From: Mesorhizobium sp. M7A.F.Ca.US.008.03.1.1
Lineage (GTDB): Bacteria > Pseudomonadota > Alphaproteobacteria > Rhizobiales > Rhizobiaceae
DNA: 64,000 nucleotides
Direction of reading: 5' to 3'
Assembly (NCBI RefSeq): GCF_003997495.1
Contig: NZ_RZRU01000003.1
Location: 1-64,000, forward strand
The translations under genes were made by a program, and so were the position numbers. The notes below the pieces were generated by a model that ran no database searches, was not told the origin of the DNA, and saw only the letters and a list, made by a program, of their open reading frames with translations. Within the stretch, counting starts at the first letter, position 1, and every line of letters begins with the position of its first letter. Below, one piece after another: positions 12,365 through 21,984 of this stretch.

Positions 12365-12574
12365 GGGAAATCCGTGGCTTAAGTCGCCGGAAATGGTCAG
12401 TTTGGAATGAAAATCAGAAAGCCTCTAATAAGAGGGGCGGCTCGGACGTGCAACTCGCCCATGGCTTCCGGAATCTGATGCCGAGGACAACAGACCAGCC
12501 GCCGGGGGAGGGACCTGGCCGCCCGAGGAAGGCGTGGCAGCCAGTGAATTCGGATTCGGGCGGATGGAGAGAAT

Positions 12575-12600
12575 TTCTAATTCCGTCAGCGGATTTAGAA
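12575..12600. promoter_or_regulatory. Inverted repeat upstream of the ssuD-like gene
   Basis: TTCTAATTCC (12575-12584) and GGATTTAGAA (12591-12600) are inverted copies matching at 9 of 10 positions around a 6-nt spacer. They lie in the AT-rich part of the intergenic region and may be an operator for the divergent GntR or a sulfur regulator (inference). Confidence 0.45.
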
Positions 12601-12606
12601 TAAACT

Positions 12607-12620
12607 AACTCTACAGAGTT
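12607..12620. promoter_or_regulatory. Second inverted repeat upstream of the ssuD-like gene
   Basis: AACTCT (12607-12612) and AGAGTT (12615-12620) are perfect 6-bp arms around an AC spacer, 6 nt after the previous repeat. The close pairing of two palindromes suggests a regulator binding site. Confidence 0.4.
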
Positions 12621-12753
12621 TGTGGAATAAGCAATCTGCACCGGCGATCTGGTTTCCACCCGGACAGGACCACGCCATGCCCACTCTTTCGCATCAGCCA
12701 CCCGCCAAAGCAGGCATATCCGGCCGCCTTCGCCAGGCAGCGGGAGAAAAGCC

Positions 12754-13926
12754 ATGAGCCGGGCCGTGCCTGATCGCATCAAGGTGCTCTGGTTTCTGCC
12801 GACGCATGGCGACAGCCGCTATCTCGGCACAGCCGAGGGCGGCAGATCGGTCGATCTGCCGTATCTGACGCAAGTGGCAAAGGCTGCCGACACGCTCGGC
12901 TACTATGGCGTGCTGTTGCCGACCGGCCGCTCGTGCGAGGATTCCTGGGTGATCGCATCGGCTCTTGTGCCGATGACCGAACGCTTGCGTTTCCTTGTCG
13001 CCGTGCGGCCCGGCCTGCAGTCGCCGACGCTCGCCGCACGAATGACTGCGACTCTCGACCGCATCTCCAATGGCCGCCTGCTGATCAACGTCGTCACCGG
13101 CGGCGATCCGCTGGAGAACAAGGGCGACGGCATCTTCCTGTCGCATGCCGAGCGCTACGAGGTGACGCAGGAGTTCTTGCAGATCTACAAGCGGGTGCTG
13201 AGCGGTGAGACGGTCGAGCACGACGGCAAGCATTTCCGCATCGAGGATGGAAGGCTGCTGTTTCCGCCGGTGCAGACGCCCTATCCGCCGCTCTATTTCG
13301 GCGGCTCGTCCGACGCTGGATCCGTGGTGGCGGCGCAGGAGATCGACAAATACCTGACCTGGGGAGAGCCGCCAGCCGATGTCGAGCGCAAGCTGGACGG
13401 CATGCGTGAACTGGCGCAGAAGGCCGGCCGCAAGCTCTCCTTCGGCATTAGGCTGCATGTCATCGCCCGCGAAACCACCGAGGAGGCCTGGGCCGCCGCC
13501 GACAGGCTGATCAGCCGGCTCGACGATGCGACGATCGCCTCGGCGCAGAAGGTCTTTGCCCGCATGGATTCGGTCGGCCAGGCGCGGATGAGCGCACTGC
13601 ATGGCGGCAATCGCGCCAAGCTCGAGATCGCCCCCAACCTCTGGGCCGGTGTCGGCCTGGTGCGCGGCGGCGCGGGGACGGCACTTGTCGGCGACCCCGA
13701 CACGATCGCTGAGCGCATCGACGAATACCGGCGCCTCGGCATCGATACCTTCATCCTTTCCGGCTATCCGCATCTCGAAGAAGCCTATCGCTTCGGCGAG
13801 CTGGTGCTGCCGAAACTGCCGACCGACCATCCGGTCAAGGCGACCGGCTCGTCCGTCAACACCGGCCCGTTCGGCGAGACCATCGCCGGCGACCACCGGC
13901 CGAAGTCGCTCGCCAGCGCCTCGTGA
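12754..13926 (+). CDS. ssuD: Alkanesulfonate monooxygenase-like flavin-dependent enzyme
   Basis: The 390-residue product is a bacterial luciferase-like monooxygenase very similar in layout to SsuD (about 381 residues). It should use reduced FMN and oxygen to desulfonate an alkanesulfonate, releasing sulfite and an aldehyde. Recognisable blocks are [14 protein letters not shown] (about 15-28), [23 protein letters not shown] and FGGSSDAG. It needs a separate FMN reductase, which the MsuE-like gene at 23296 could provide. It overlaps the next gene by 4 bp (GTGA). The natural substrate could equally be methanesulfonate (MsuD), given the SfnG, SfnB and MsuE homologues nearby. Confidence 0.88.
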   Translation: MSRAVPDRIKVLWFLPTHGDSRYLGTAEGGRSVDLPYLTQVAKAADTLGYYGVLLPTGRSCEDSWVIASALVPMTERLRFLVAVRPGLQSPTLAARMTATLDRISNGRLLINVVTGGDPLENKGDGIFLSHAERYEVTQEFLQIYKRVLSGETVEHDGKHFRIEDGRLLFPPVQTPYPPLYFGGSSDAGSVVAAQEIDKYLTWGEPPADVERKLDGMRELAQKAGRKLSFGIRLHVIARETTEEAWAAADRLISRLDDATIASAQKVFARMDSVGQARMSALHGGNRAKLEIAPNLWAGVGLVRGGAGTALVGDPDTIAERIDEYRRLGIDTFILSGYPHLEEAYRFGELVLPKLPTDHPVKATGSSVNTGPFGETIAGDHRPKSLASAS

Positions 13927-15383
13927 ACTTGCTTCCTCCGTCCTTGCGGATGCGCGTCGCCATCATTGGCGGTGGCTTTTCCGGTGCGGCGGTGGCGTGG
14001 CACCTGGCGCAACTGCATCGGCCGGAGCGCATTTCCATTTCCGTGATCGAGCCGCGACCCTTGCTTGGCGGTGGCCTTGCCTATTCCAGCGAGGAACCGT
14101 CGCATCGGGTCAATGTCCCCGCGGTCAGGATGAGCATGGCTCCCGACGACCCGCAGCATTTTGCACGCTGGTTGACTGGCAGCGGAGAACTCGAACACGA
14201 CCCGGATGCCATCTGGAAGAACGGCGACGCTTTTCCGCGCCGGCGCGTGTTCGGCCGCTACGTAGCCGAGCATCTGGCGCCGTATCTCAGTTCCGGCCTT
14301 GTCCGTCATCTCGAAGGTCCCGCCATTCGCGTGACGCGCGAGACGGATGGCGCGGGTTGGACGGTGCACACGTCCAGTGGGCCGGTCGCCGCCGACATCG
14401 TCGTCCTCGCAGCGACGCATCCGCGGCCCGGAGTTCCCAACGCGCTGGCCTCGCTGACGGAAGCGCCGGGTTTCATCGCCGACCCATACGCATCCGCAGC
14501 GCTTTCAGGGATCGGGCCGGACGCCTCGGTGCTGATCGTCGGCTCCGGGCTGACCTCTGCCGACATGGTCGCCGAACTTGACCGTCGTGGCCATCGTGGC
14601 CGCATCCTCACGCTGTCGCGCCACGGCTTACGCTCGCGCGGACACCCCGATGTCAGGGGTGAGCCTTTTGGCGATTTTGCATCCGCGCCCGCCATGACGG
14701 CGCTCGGCCTGCTCAGGACAATTCGCGCGATGCTGGCAGCGGCAAGGGCGGCCAATGTCAACTGGCAGTCGGTCTTCGATCAGCTGCGCCTGCAGGGGCC
14801 GGTGCTGTGGGCCGCACTTGCCCCGCCGGAGCGGGCAAGGCTGGTCCGCCAGTTGCGCGTGTTCTGGGACGTGCATCGCTTCAGGATTGCGCCGCAGGTC
14901 GCCGCCGTGCTCGACCGGCGTCATGCGACCGGCACGTTTGCCACCATTGCCGCCAGGCTTGTCGCGTCGAACGATGAGGACGGCAGCCTGGCTGTCAGCT
15001 TTCAACGGCGCGGGCAGACCCGGATCGAGACGGCGCGCTTCGATGCTGTCATCAACACCACGGGTCCGGCCCATGGGCAGGCACTGCAGCTGAACCCGGC
15101 GCTAAACTCACTGGCGGAAGGCGGCTTGATCAGGACGGACCAATACGGACTGGGCATCGAGACAAGTCTCGACAGCCGCGCGATCGGCCTGGACGGGGAG
15201 GCGGTCGCGACACTCCTGGTCGCCGGCCCGCTGGCACGAGGGACTTTCGGCGAGCTCATGGGTCTGCCCGAAGTCGCCCGCCATGCCCAGGCGGTCGCGG
15301 TTGAAATTGCCAAGCTGCTGGCAACGCTGCCGTCAGCGCAGGCCATCGGTGCCAATGCCGCGCACCGCTCACTCGCGAGCTGA
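13923..15383 (+). CDS. FAD/NAD(P)-binding protein of unknown substrate
   Basis: The 486-residue product opens with a Rossmann FAD motif ([19 protein letters not shown], about residues 12-30) and has a second nucleotide-binding segment [20 protein letters not shown] near residues 201-220. It fits the family of FAD/NAD(P)-binding proteins that resemble flavin monooxygenases. It may start at GTG 13923, overlapping the ssuD-like stop, or at ATG 13950. Translational coupling to ssuD suggests a role in organosulfur metabolism, but the reaction is unknown to me. Confidence 0.75.
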   Translation: MNLLPPSLRMRVAIIGGGFSGAAVAWHLAQLHRPERISISVIEPRPLLGGGLAYSSEEPSHRVNVPAVRMSMAPDDPQHFARWLTGSGELEHDPDAIWKNGDAFPRRRVFGRYVAEHLAPYLSSGLVRHLEGPAIRVTRETDGAGWTVHTSSGPVAADIVVLAATHPRPGVPNALASLTEAPGFIADPYASAALSGIGPDASVLIVGSGLTSADMVAELDRRGHRGRILTLSRHGLRSRGHPDVRGEPFGDFASAPAMTALGLLRTIRAMLAAARAANVNWQSVFDQLRLQGPVLWAALAPPERARLVRQLRVFWDVHRFRIAPQVAAVLDRRHATGTFATIAARLVASNDEDGSLAVSFQRRGQTRIETARFDAVINTTGPAHGQALQLNPALNSLAEGGLIRTDQYGLGIETSLDSRAIGLDGEAVATLLVAGPLARGTFGELMGLPEVARHAQAVAVEIAKLLATLPSAQAIGANAAHRSLAS

Positions 15384-15549
15384 CACCTGCGGGCCGGGGT
15401 CGACAGCGAGAATTGGTATTTTCGTCCCAAAAGGGCCTCAAAAACGGAAAATCCTTCTTTGTATATATATTCTATAAACATAATAAATATCAGGGAAATC
15501 CGGCGCGGCCGGAGCGATTAACGACACCGCCTGAAATGGGAGACAGTTC

Positions 15550-16653
15550 ATGGCACACGCAGAAGCCGACGCGATCAAATTCGCCTACTGGGTGCCGAAT
15601 GTTTCGGGCGGCCTGGTGATTTCCAACATCGAGCAGCGCACCAATCATTCGGCCGAGTACAATCGCAAGCTGGCGCAGATCGCCGAGAAATCAGGCTTCG
15701 ATTACGCGCTCAGCCAAATCCGGTTTACCGCCGGCTACGGCGCCGATGAGCAGCATGAATCGGTGGCGTTCAGCCATGATCTGCTGGCGGCGACCACCAC
15801 GCTCAAGGTCATCGCGGCGCTGCTGCCCGGACCATGGAACCCGGCGTTGGCGGCCAAGCAGATCGCCACCATCAGCTATCTCACCAATGGCCGTGTCGCG
15901 ATCAACCTCGTCTCCGGCTGGTTCCGCGGCGAGTTCCACGCCATCGGCGAACATTGGCTCGACCATGACGAGCGCTACCGCCGCTCGGAAGAATTCATCC
16001 GTGCGCTGCGCGGAATATGGACTGAAGACAGCTTCACCTTCCGTGGCGATTTCTACCGCTTCAACGACTATTCGCTGAAGCCGAAGCCGCTGCAGCCGCT
16101 GCCCGAAATCTTCCAGGGCGGCTCGTCGCGCGCCGCGCGCGACATGGCATCGCGCGTCTCGGACTGGTACTTCACCAACGGCAACACCCCGGCCGAGATC
16201 GCCAAGCAGGTGGATGATATCCAAGCCAAGGCGAAGGCCAACAACCATTCCGTCAAGGTCGGCGTCAACGCCTTCGCGGTCGTCCGCGAGACCGAGGACG
16301 AGGCCAGGGCGGTGCTCGCCGAAATCATCGCCAAGGCCAACCCCGAAGCGGTCAACGCCTTTGGCCACGAGGTGAAGAATGCCGGCAAGGCCTCGCCGGA
16401 GGGCGAGGGCAATTGGGCGAAATCCTCCTTCGACGATCTGGTCCAGTACAATGACGGCTTTCGCTCGAACCTGATCGGCACGCCGAGGCAGGTCGCCGAG
16501 CGCATCGTCGACCTGAAGCGCGCAGGTGCGGATCTCATCCTGCTCGGCTTCCTGCATTTCCAGGAAGAAGTCGAGTATTTCGGCAAGCACGTCATCCCGC
16601 TCGTCCGCGAACTGGAAAACGCCGAGGCGGCAGCGTCGCTGGCGGCGGAATAG
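15550..16653 (+). CDS. sfnG: Dimethyl sulfone monooxygenase-like enzyme
   Basis: The 367-residue luciferase-like monooxygenase matches SfnG in its start (FAYWVPNVSGGLVISNIEQR, about residues 11-30) and in NLVSGWFRGEF and IFQGGSSRAARDMA. SfnG converts dimethyl sulfone with FMNH2 and oxygen to methanesulfinate. The upstream gap (15384-15549) has a strongly AT-rich stretch at about 15455-15495 (TATATATATTC, TATAAAC) that probably carries its own promoter. It is followed by two palindromic elements and the ABC transporter genes. Confidence 0.88.
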   Translation: MAHAEADAIKFAYWVPNVSGGLVISNIEQRTNHSAEYNRKLAQIAEKSGFDYALSQIRFTAGYGADEQHESVAFSHDLLAATTTLKVIAALLPGPWNPALAAKQIATISYLTNGRVAINLVSGWFRGEFHAIGEHWLDHDERYRRSEEFIRALRGIWTEDSFTFRGDFYRFNDYSLKPKPLQPLPEIFQGGSSRAARDMASRVSDWYFTNGNTPAEIAKQVDDIQAKAKANNHSVKVGVNAFAVVRETEDEARAVLAEIIAKANPEAVNAFGHEVKNAGKASPEGEGNWAKSSFDDLVQYNDGFRSNLIGTPRQVAERIVDLKRAGADLILLGFLHFQEEVEYFGKHVIPLVRELENAEAAASLAAE

Positions 16654-16664
16654 TCACCCCATAG

Positions 16665-16689
16665 GCTGGCCGGACAAGCACCGGCCGGC
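16665..16689 (+). terminator. Stem-loop after sfnG
   Basis: GCTGGCCGG (16665-16673) pairs with CCGGCCGGC (16681-16689), nine pairs including one G-T, with a 7-nt loop, 11 nt after the sfnG stop. No T tract follows, so termination, attenuation or mRNA protection are all possible. Confidence 0.5.
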
Positions 16690-16711
16690 ACACCAATGAA
16701 AGTACCCGGCG

Positions 16712-16729
16712 CGCTCGATCCATCGAGCG
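16712..16729. promoter_or_regulatory. Perfect palindrome upstream of the ABC transporter operon
   Basis: CGCTCGAT (16712-16719) and ATCGAGCG (16722-16729) are perfect 8-bp arms around CC, about 38 bp before the first transporter gene. It could be an operator or a second small hairpin. Confidence 0.35.
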
Positions 16730-16767
16730 GCATCGAGGATTTGCGCGCCTAATCGAGGACGACTGGA

Positions 16768-17721
16768 ATGCCGTTGCCCAGCTATGCCCTAGGAGTGATG
16801 GACGCCTCGGTCTACGCGCCGGAGGTTTTTGCGCGCGGCCTGCCGTCAACCTTGCGCCAGGAGCAGCAGCCCCAAGGCAGCGGCGAGCCGGCGGGCTCCG
16901 TTGCCGCCGCCGCCGCTCCGCTGCTGTCGCTTCAGGGCATCGGCCTGTCCTTTGGCGGTGTCGTTGCGCTGGCCGATATCGATCTGTCGGTTCAATCAGG
17001 CGAGATCCGCGCCATCATCGGTCCGAACGGCGCCGGCAAAAGCTCGCTGATCAACGTCATCAGCGGCGTCTACCGGCCGGATCGCGGCCATGTCGAGCTC
17101 GACGGCGCCGTCTATGCCCAGGTGCCGACGCAGCGGCTGGCGCATCTCGGCGTCGCCAGGACATTTCAGAACCTCGCACTGTTCAAAGGCCTCAGCGTTC
17201 TCGACAATGTCGCTTCCGGCCTCGCCTACAAGGTCCGCTCCAACTTTGCCGGCCAGGTGCTGGGCATCGGCCTTTCGCGCGACGAGCAGCGCGACTCCCT
17301 GAGCCGTGCCGAACAGATCCTCCAATTCCTCCATCTCACCGCCATTCGCGATCGTCTTGTCGGCACACTGCCTTATGGGCTGCAGAAGCGGGTCGAACTG
17401 GCCCGCGCGCTGGTGGCCGAGCCGCGCCTGCTTCTGCTCGACGAGCCGATGGCCGGCATGACGGCGAGCGAAAAGAGCGAGATGGCGGCTTTCGTCCGTG
17501 CCGCGCGCGATCGTTTCGCCACCACCGTGGTGTTGATCGAGCATGATGTCGGCGTCGTCATGGACCTGTCCGACCGCATCGCCGTTCTCGATTACGGCCG
17601 CAAGATCGCCGACGCCACGCCCGACGAAGTCAGGAACGACCAGCGCGTCATCGATGCGTATCTCGGCGGCGCCTCGGACAATGAGGGCACCTCCAGCAAT
17701 GAGGAGGGGGCAGGCATATGA
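16768..17721 (+). CDS. Branched-chain-amino-acid-type ABC transporter, ATP-binding protein (LivG-like)
   Basis: The 317-residue protein has an unusual N-terminal extension of about 50 residues rich in Ala, Gln and Ser, then a LivG-type ATPase domain: Walker A GPNGAGKSS near residue 90, GVARTFQNLALFKGLSV, signature LPYGLQKRVELARAL, Walker B LLLLDEPMAGM. A Glu- and Ser-rich tail ends the protein. It overlaps the permease gene by 4 bp (ATGA). Its place between sfnG and sfnB suggests the transporter imports an organosulfur compound rather than an amino acid (inference). Confidence 0.88.
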   Translation: MPLPSYALGVMDASVYAPEVFARGLPSTLRQEQQPQGSGEPAGSVAAAAAPLLSLQGIGLSFGGVVALADIDLSVQSGEIRAIIGPNGAGKSSLINVISGVYRPDRGHVELDGAVYAQVPTQRLAHLGVARTFQNLALFKGLSVLDNVASGLAYKVRSNFAGQVLGIGLSRDEQRDSLSRAEQILQFLHLTAIRDRLVGTLPYGLQKRVELARALVAEPRLLLLDEPMAGMTASEKSEMAAFVRAARDRFATTVVLIEHDVGVVMDLSDRIAVLDYGRKIADATPDEVRNDQRVIDAYLGGASDNEGTSSNEEGAGI

Positions 17722-18617
17722 TCGCCGATTTCGACTACCAGTTCTTCATCGAAGTGCTCGTCGGCGGCCTGCTCTCCGGCGTCATGTACTCGCTGGTCGC
17801 GATCGGCTTCGTGCTCATCTACAAGACCTCGGGCGTGCTCAATTTCGCGCAAGGCGCGATGTTGCTGTTTGCGGCACTCACCTTCGTCAGCCTTGTCGAG
17901 CGCGGCATTCCGTTCGCGCTGGCGCTGGTTGTTACCTTCGCCATCATGGTGGCGATGGGTGTCGCCATCGAGCGCACGGTGCTGCGGCCACTCACCAACA
18001 AGCCGCCGATCACGCTGTTCATGGCGACGCTCGGCCTGTCCTACATCATCGAGGGTGCCGCGCAGCTGATCTGGGGCACGCAGGTCCATGGCCTCGACCT
18101 CGGCATCGAGGACGTGCCGCTGGAAATCGGCGGCGTGCTGATCAGCCAGTTCGACATCTTCGCCGCCGTGGTGGCCGCCGGCATGGTTCTCCTGCTGTCG
18201 CTGTTCTTTCGCTACACTCGCATCGGACTGAGCTTCCGCGCTGTCGCCGACGACCAGTTCGCGGCCCTCGCGGTCGGCCTCAGGCTACCCTTGATCTGGG
18301 CGACCGTATGGGCTGCCGCCGGCCTCGTCGCCCTGGTGGCCGGACTGCTTTGGGGTGCACGCCTCGGCGTGCAGTTCTCTCTCTCGCTGGTGGTGCTGAA
18401 GGCGCTGCCGGTGCTGGTGCTCGGCGGCTTCGACTCCATCCTCGGCGCCATCGTCGGCGGGCTCTTGATCGGCGCCAGCGAGAAGCTCGCCGAGGTCTAT
18501 ATCGGCGACTATTTCGGTGGCGGCATCGAGAGCTGGTTCGCCTATGTCGTCGCGCTCGTCTTCCTGCTGATCCGTCCTTCCGGCCTGTTCGGCCAGAGGC
18601 TCGTCGAGAGGATCTGA
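17718..18617 (+). CDS. Branched-chain-amino-acid-type ABC transporter, permease (LivH-like)
   Basis: The 299-residue integral membrane protein shows the LivH pattern: GLLSGVMYSLVAIGFVLIYK near residues 16-35, then FAQGAMLL and the cytoplasmic loop FRYTRIGLSFRAVADDQFAA. Hydrophobic helices cover most of the chain. It starts within the ATPase stop codon and is followed after 3 bp by the second permease gene, so the four transporter genes are tightly coupled. Confidence 0.9.
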   Translation: MIADFDYQFFIEVLVGGLLSGVMYSLVAIGFVLIYKTSGVLNFAQGAMLLFAALTFVSLVERGIPFALALVVTFAIMVAMGVAIERTVLRPLTNKPPITLFMATLGLSYIIEGAAQLIWGTQVHGLDLGIEDVPLEIGGVLISQFDIFAAVVAAGMVLLLSLFFRYTRIGLSFRAVADDQFAALAVGLRLPLIWATVWAAAGLVALVAGLLWGARLGVQFSLSLVVLKALPVLVLGGFDSILGAIVGGLLIGASEKLAEVYIGDYFGGGIESWFAYVVALVFLLIRPSGLFGQRLVERI

Positions 18618-18620
18618 GCG

Positions 18621-19661
18621 ATGACCGCGATATCAAGCGATTTCTCCTCCGTGCCGGTGCTGCCGAAATGGATCGTGCCCGTGCTGTTGCTCGCCTTCGC
18701 CTATGGCGTCGTGCCGCTGATCGGCTCGAGCTATCTGTTCGAGGCCATCCTGCTGCCGTTCCTGGCGCTCAGCCTCGCCGGCGTGGGCTTGAACATCCTC
18801 ACCGGCTATGCCGGCCAGGTGTCGCTGGGGAGCGCTGCCTTCATGGCGGCCGGCGCCTTCGCCGCCTACAATTTCAACCTACGCGTCGAAGGCCTGCCGT
18901 TGATCGGCAGCATCTTCCTGGCCGGCATCGTCGCCGCCGCGATCGGCATCGTCTTCGGCCTGCCCAGCCTGCGGCTGAAGGGTTTTTATCTCGCGGTCTC
19001 GACGCTTGCCGCGCAGTTCTTCGTGCAATGGGCGCTGACCAAGTTCAGCTGGTTCTCCAACAACTCGGCGTCCGGCGTCATCGACGCGCCGAGACTGTCG
19101 ATTTCAGGCTACGCGCTGGACGGCGCCATCGGCCGCTATCTCTTCGCGCTGACCATCGTCACAGTGCTGACCTTCCTTGCCTATCGGCTGGTCACGTCGC
19201 AGACCGGGCGCAATTTCATCGCCATCCGCGACAATGAAACCGCCGCCCGCATCATCGGCATCCCGGTTCTGAAGACCAAGCTCCTGGCCTTTGCCATCTC
19301 ATCCTTTATCATCGGCGTTGCCGGCGTCATCTGGGCCTTTGCGTATCTGCGGACCGTCGAGCCGGATGGCTTCGATCTCGACCGCTCGTTCCAGATCCTG
19401 TTCATCATCATCATCGGCGGCCTGGCTTCGATCCGCGGCGCGTTTTTCGGCGCCGCCCTCATCGTGGTCTTTCCGCTTGGCTTATCGCGCCTCGGCGGCT
19501 TCCTGCTTGGCGATCTCTTTGACTCCGGCGTGCTCGACATGAGCCAGCGCATCGTGCTGGGCGCGCTCATCATCCTGTTTCTGATCCTCGAACCCGACGG
19601 GCTGGTGGCGCTGTGGGACAGGATCCGAAGACGGCTCCTGTTCGCCTGGCAGTCGACTTGA
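18621..19661 (+). CDS. Branched-chain-amino-acid-type ABC transporter, permease (LivM-like)
   Basis: The 346-residue membrane protein carries LivM landmarks: LAGVGLNILTGYAGQVSLG near residues 52-70, SLRLKGFYLAVSTLAAQFF, and FIAIRDNETAARIIGI with IRGAFFGAALI toward the end. It pairs with the LivH-like permease to form the pore. Confidence 0.9.
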   Translation: MTAISSDFSSVPVLPKWIVPVLLLAFAYGVVPLIGSSYLFEAILLPFLALSLAGVGLNILTGYAGQVSLGSAAFMAAGAFAAYNFNLRVEGLPLIGSIFLAGIVAAAIGIVFGLPSLRLKGFYLAVSTLAAQFFVQWALTKFSWFSNNSASGVIDAPRLSISGYALDGAIGRYLFALTIVTVLTFLAYRLVTSQTGRNFIAIRDNETAARIIGIPVLKTKLLAFAISSFIIGVAGVIWAFAYLRTVEPDGFDLDRSFQILFIIIIGGLASIRGAFFGAALIVVFPLGLSRLGGFLLGDLFDSGVLDMSQRIVLGALIILFLILEPDGLVALWDRIRRRLLFAWQST

Positions 19662-19740
19662 GCGATGCACTGAAATGAATCCCATCCGAAAAATGAACAA
19701 GGGGCCGAACAAGAAGGCCCATACCGGGAGTACCTCGACC

Positions 19741-21078
19741 ATGACTTTCCTCAGCACAATCAAGGCGGCGGCGCTGTCCGCGGCGATGATCGTGTCGGTG
19801 GCCTTGCCCGCCGCGCACGCCGACGAACAATATTTCCCGCTGCAGAGCTATCGTGTCGGGCCTTATGCGGCCGGCGGCACCGGCTTCTTCGGCGGTTTCA
19901 TCGACTATCTCAACCTCATCAACATCCGCGACGGCGGCGTCAATGGCGTCAAGCTGACCTGGGACGAATGCGAGACCCAGTACGAGGTCGAGCGCGGCGT
20001 TGAATGCTACGAGCGGCAGAAGAGCCATGCCGGCGCCGCCGCCTGGAACCCGCTTTCGGTCGGCATCGCCTATGCCATGATCGATCGCATCACCGCCGAC
20101 AAGGTGCCGCTGATCACCGTCAACCACGGCCGCACCGACTCCACCGACGGGCGGGTGTTTCCCTACGTCTTCCCGCTGCTGCTCAATCCCTACAGCGAGA
20201 CATCAGGCATCGTGAACTATATCGCCTCCAAGGAAGGCGGCATCGACAAGTTGAAGGGCAAGAAGATCGTCGTGCTCTATCACGGCTCGCCCTACGGCAA
20301 GGAGACTATCCCGATCTATGATTTGCTGGCGCAGAAATACGGCTTCACCGTGCAGCAGATCGAGGTGCCGCATCCCGGCAACGAGCAGCAGTCGCAGTGG
20401 CTGACCATCCGCCGCGCCAAGCCGGATTTCGTCGTCCTGCGCGGCTGGGGCGTGATGAACCCGGTGGCGCTGAAGACGGCGGTCAAGGTCGGCTACCCCG
20501 TCGATCACATCGTCGGCAACGTCTGGTCGAATTCTGAAGAGGACGTCATCCCGGCCGGCGACGCCGCAAAGGGTTACACCGCCATCACCACGCAGGCTTC
20601 GGGCAACTCCTACCCGGTGGTTCAGGAGATAGTGAAGACGGTCTACGGCGCCGGCAAGGGCAACCTTGAAGACAAGTCGCGCATCGGCTCGGTCTACCAC
20701 AATCTCGGCATCGTCAACGGCATCCTCAATGTCGAGGCGATCCGCGTCGCGCAGGAGAAGTTCGGCCATCGCACGCTGACCGGCGACGAGGTCCGCTGGG
20801 GCTTCGAGCATCTCAAGCTTGATCCGGCCAAGGTCGAGGCGCTCGGCGCCAAGGACCTGTTCCACTCGATCAATGTCAGCTGGGATAACCATGAAGGCGA
20901 AGGCTACGTGACCTTCCAGCAGTGGGACGGCAAGAAGTGGAACGTCGTCTCCGACTGGATCGCGCCCGACTGGGCGCTGCTGCGGCCGATCATCGAGAAG
21001 TCCGCCGAGGCCTACGCGGCCGAGAAGGGCATCAAGCTGCGCACCGCCGACGATGCCAATGCGGTGACCACCAACTGA
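19741..21078 (+). CDS. Branched-chain-amino-acid-type ABC transporter, substrate-binding protein
   Basis: The 445-residue protein has a signal peptide of about 25 residues (ending AAHA-DE) and a type I periplasmic binding fold of the LivJ kind, as used for amides, short amino acids and aromatic compounds. ATG 19741 with CGGGAG upstream is chosen over an in-frame ATG at 19675, which would bury the signal peptide. The mature protein begins EQYFPLQSYRVGPYAAGGTG. It is followed 8 nt after the stop by a strong stem-loop. The ligand is probably a sulfone, sulfonate or related organosulfur compound, judged only from flanking genes. Confidence 0.87.
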   Translation: MTFLSTIKAAALSAAMIVSVALPAAHADEQYFPLQSYRVGPYAAGGTGFFGGFIDYLNLINIRDGGVNGVKLTWDECETQYEVERGVECYERQKSHAGAAAWNPLSVGIAYAMIDRITADKVPLITVNHGRTDSTDGRVFPYVFPLLLNPYSETSGIVNYIASKEGGIDKLKGKKIVVLYHGSPYGKETIPIYDLLAQKYGFTVQQIEVPHPGNEQQSQWLTIRRAKPDFVVLRGWGVMNPVALKTAVKVGYPVDHIVGNVWSNSEEDVIPAGDAAKGYTAITTQASGNSYPVVQEIVKTVYGAGKGNLEDKSRIGSVYHNLGIVNGILNVEAIRVAQEKFGHRTLTGDEVRWGFEHLKLDPAKVEALGAKDLFHSINVSWDNHEGEGYVTFQQWDGKKWNVVSDWIAPDWALLRPIIEKSAEAYAAEKGIKLRTADDANAVTTN

Positions 21079-21086
21079 TCAACCAA

Positions 21087-21124
21087 AGCCGGGCGCTGCG
21101 GACAACTTTCCGCAGCGCCCGGCT
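21087..21124 (+). terminator. Stem-loop after the binding-protein gene
   Basis: AGCCGGGCGCTGCGGA (21087-21102) and TCCGCAGCGCCCGGCT (21109-21124) form a perfect 16-bp stem with a 6-nt CAACTT loop. It lies between the binding-protein gene and the LivF-like gene, and only a short non-T-rich stretch follows. The layout repeats that after araF. Confidence 0.7.
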
Positions 21125-21141
21125 GTTCATCGAACCACGCA

Positions 21142-21960
21142 ATGAGAGCCCCTATGCCGGACGATGACGTCATTCTTGCCGTGGACACGGTCCATGCCAC
21201 CTACAACCACGCCATCACGGCGCTGCATGGCGTCAGCTTCGAACTCAGGCGCGGCCAGATCCTGGCCCTGCTCGGAGCCAACGGCGCCGGCAAGACCACG
21301 ACGCTGAAGGCCGTCTCCAACCTGCTGCCCGCCGAACGCGGCCAGGTCAATGCCGGCACCATCCGCTATGAAGGCTCCGATGTCTCGCGCCGCAAGCCGG
21401 GCGATCTGGTGCGCGCCGGGCTGGTCCAGGTGCTGGAAGGCCGCCACTGTTTCAAGAGCCTCACTGTCGAGGAAAATCTGGTTGCCGGCGGCATCGGCCG
21501 CAGCGGCAGCCGCGCCGAGATCAATGGAGATCTCGAGCGGATCTACGGCTATTTCCCGAGGCTTCAGGAAAAGCGTCGGACATTGTCCGGCCTGACTTCG
21601 GGCGGCGAACAGCAGATGACCGCGATCGGCCGGGCGCTGATGTCGCGGCCGCGGCTGCTGGTCCTCGACGAACCGTCGATGGGGCTCGCCCCGCTCATCG
21701 TCCAGGACATCTTCCAGAGCCTGAGAAAACTCAACCGCGAGACCGGCCTGTCGATCCTGGTCGCCGAGCAGAATTCGGCGGTCGCGCTGCGATATGCCGA
21801 CCATGCCACCGTCCTCGAAAACGGCGTCTCCGTTCTCTCTGGCACCGCCGCCGAGCTTCGCCAGCGCGAGGACATCAGGGCCTTCTATCTCGGTCAATCG
21901 AACCCCGGGCAACAAGCGTCACCCGCCACCAAGCCCGCCCATCTCCATGCCGTGGCCTGA
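21142..21960 (+). CDS. Branched-chain-amino-acid-type ABC transporter, ATP-binding protein (LivF-like)
   Basis: The 272-residue ATPase has Walker A GANGAGKTT near residue 47, VLEGRHCFKSLTVEENL, signature LTSGGEQQMTAIGRALM and Walker B LLVLDEPSMGLAP, typical of LivF. An ATG at 21154 is an alternative start. It completes the five-component importer and is followed 24 bp later by the sfnB-like gene. Confidence 0.9.
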   Translation: MRAPMPDDDVILAVDTVHATYNHAITALHGVSFELRRGQILALLGANGAGKTTTLKAVSNLLPAERGQVNAGTIRYEGSDVSRRKPGDLVRAGLVQVLEGRHCFKSLTVEENLVAGGIGRSGSRAEINGDLERIYGYFPRLQEKRRTLSGLTSGGEQQMTAIGRALMSRPRLLVLDEPSMGLAPLIVQDIFQSLRKLNRETGLSILVAEQNSAVALRYADHATVLENGVSVLSGTAAELRQREDIRAFYLGQSNPGQQASPATKPAHLHAVA

Positions 21961-21984
21961 AACGAAATCCGAAGGAGTATTCAA

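Larger units (their letters stand above)
12365..12753. other. 389-bp intergenic region between divergent gntR and ssuD-like genes
   Basis: I see no coding sequence here. The right-hand third (about 12570-12630) is AT-rich and holds two inverted repeats described separately. A short CCTCT-AATA-AGAGG repeat at about 12422-12435 is too weak to interpret. Confidence 0.6.

Noticed and set aside
12422..12435. Short CCTCT-AATA-AGAGG hairpin
   Set aside because: Five base pairs upstream of two divergent genes; too weak and wrongly placed for a terminator.
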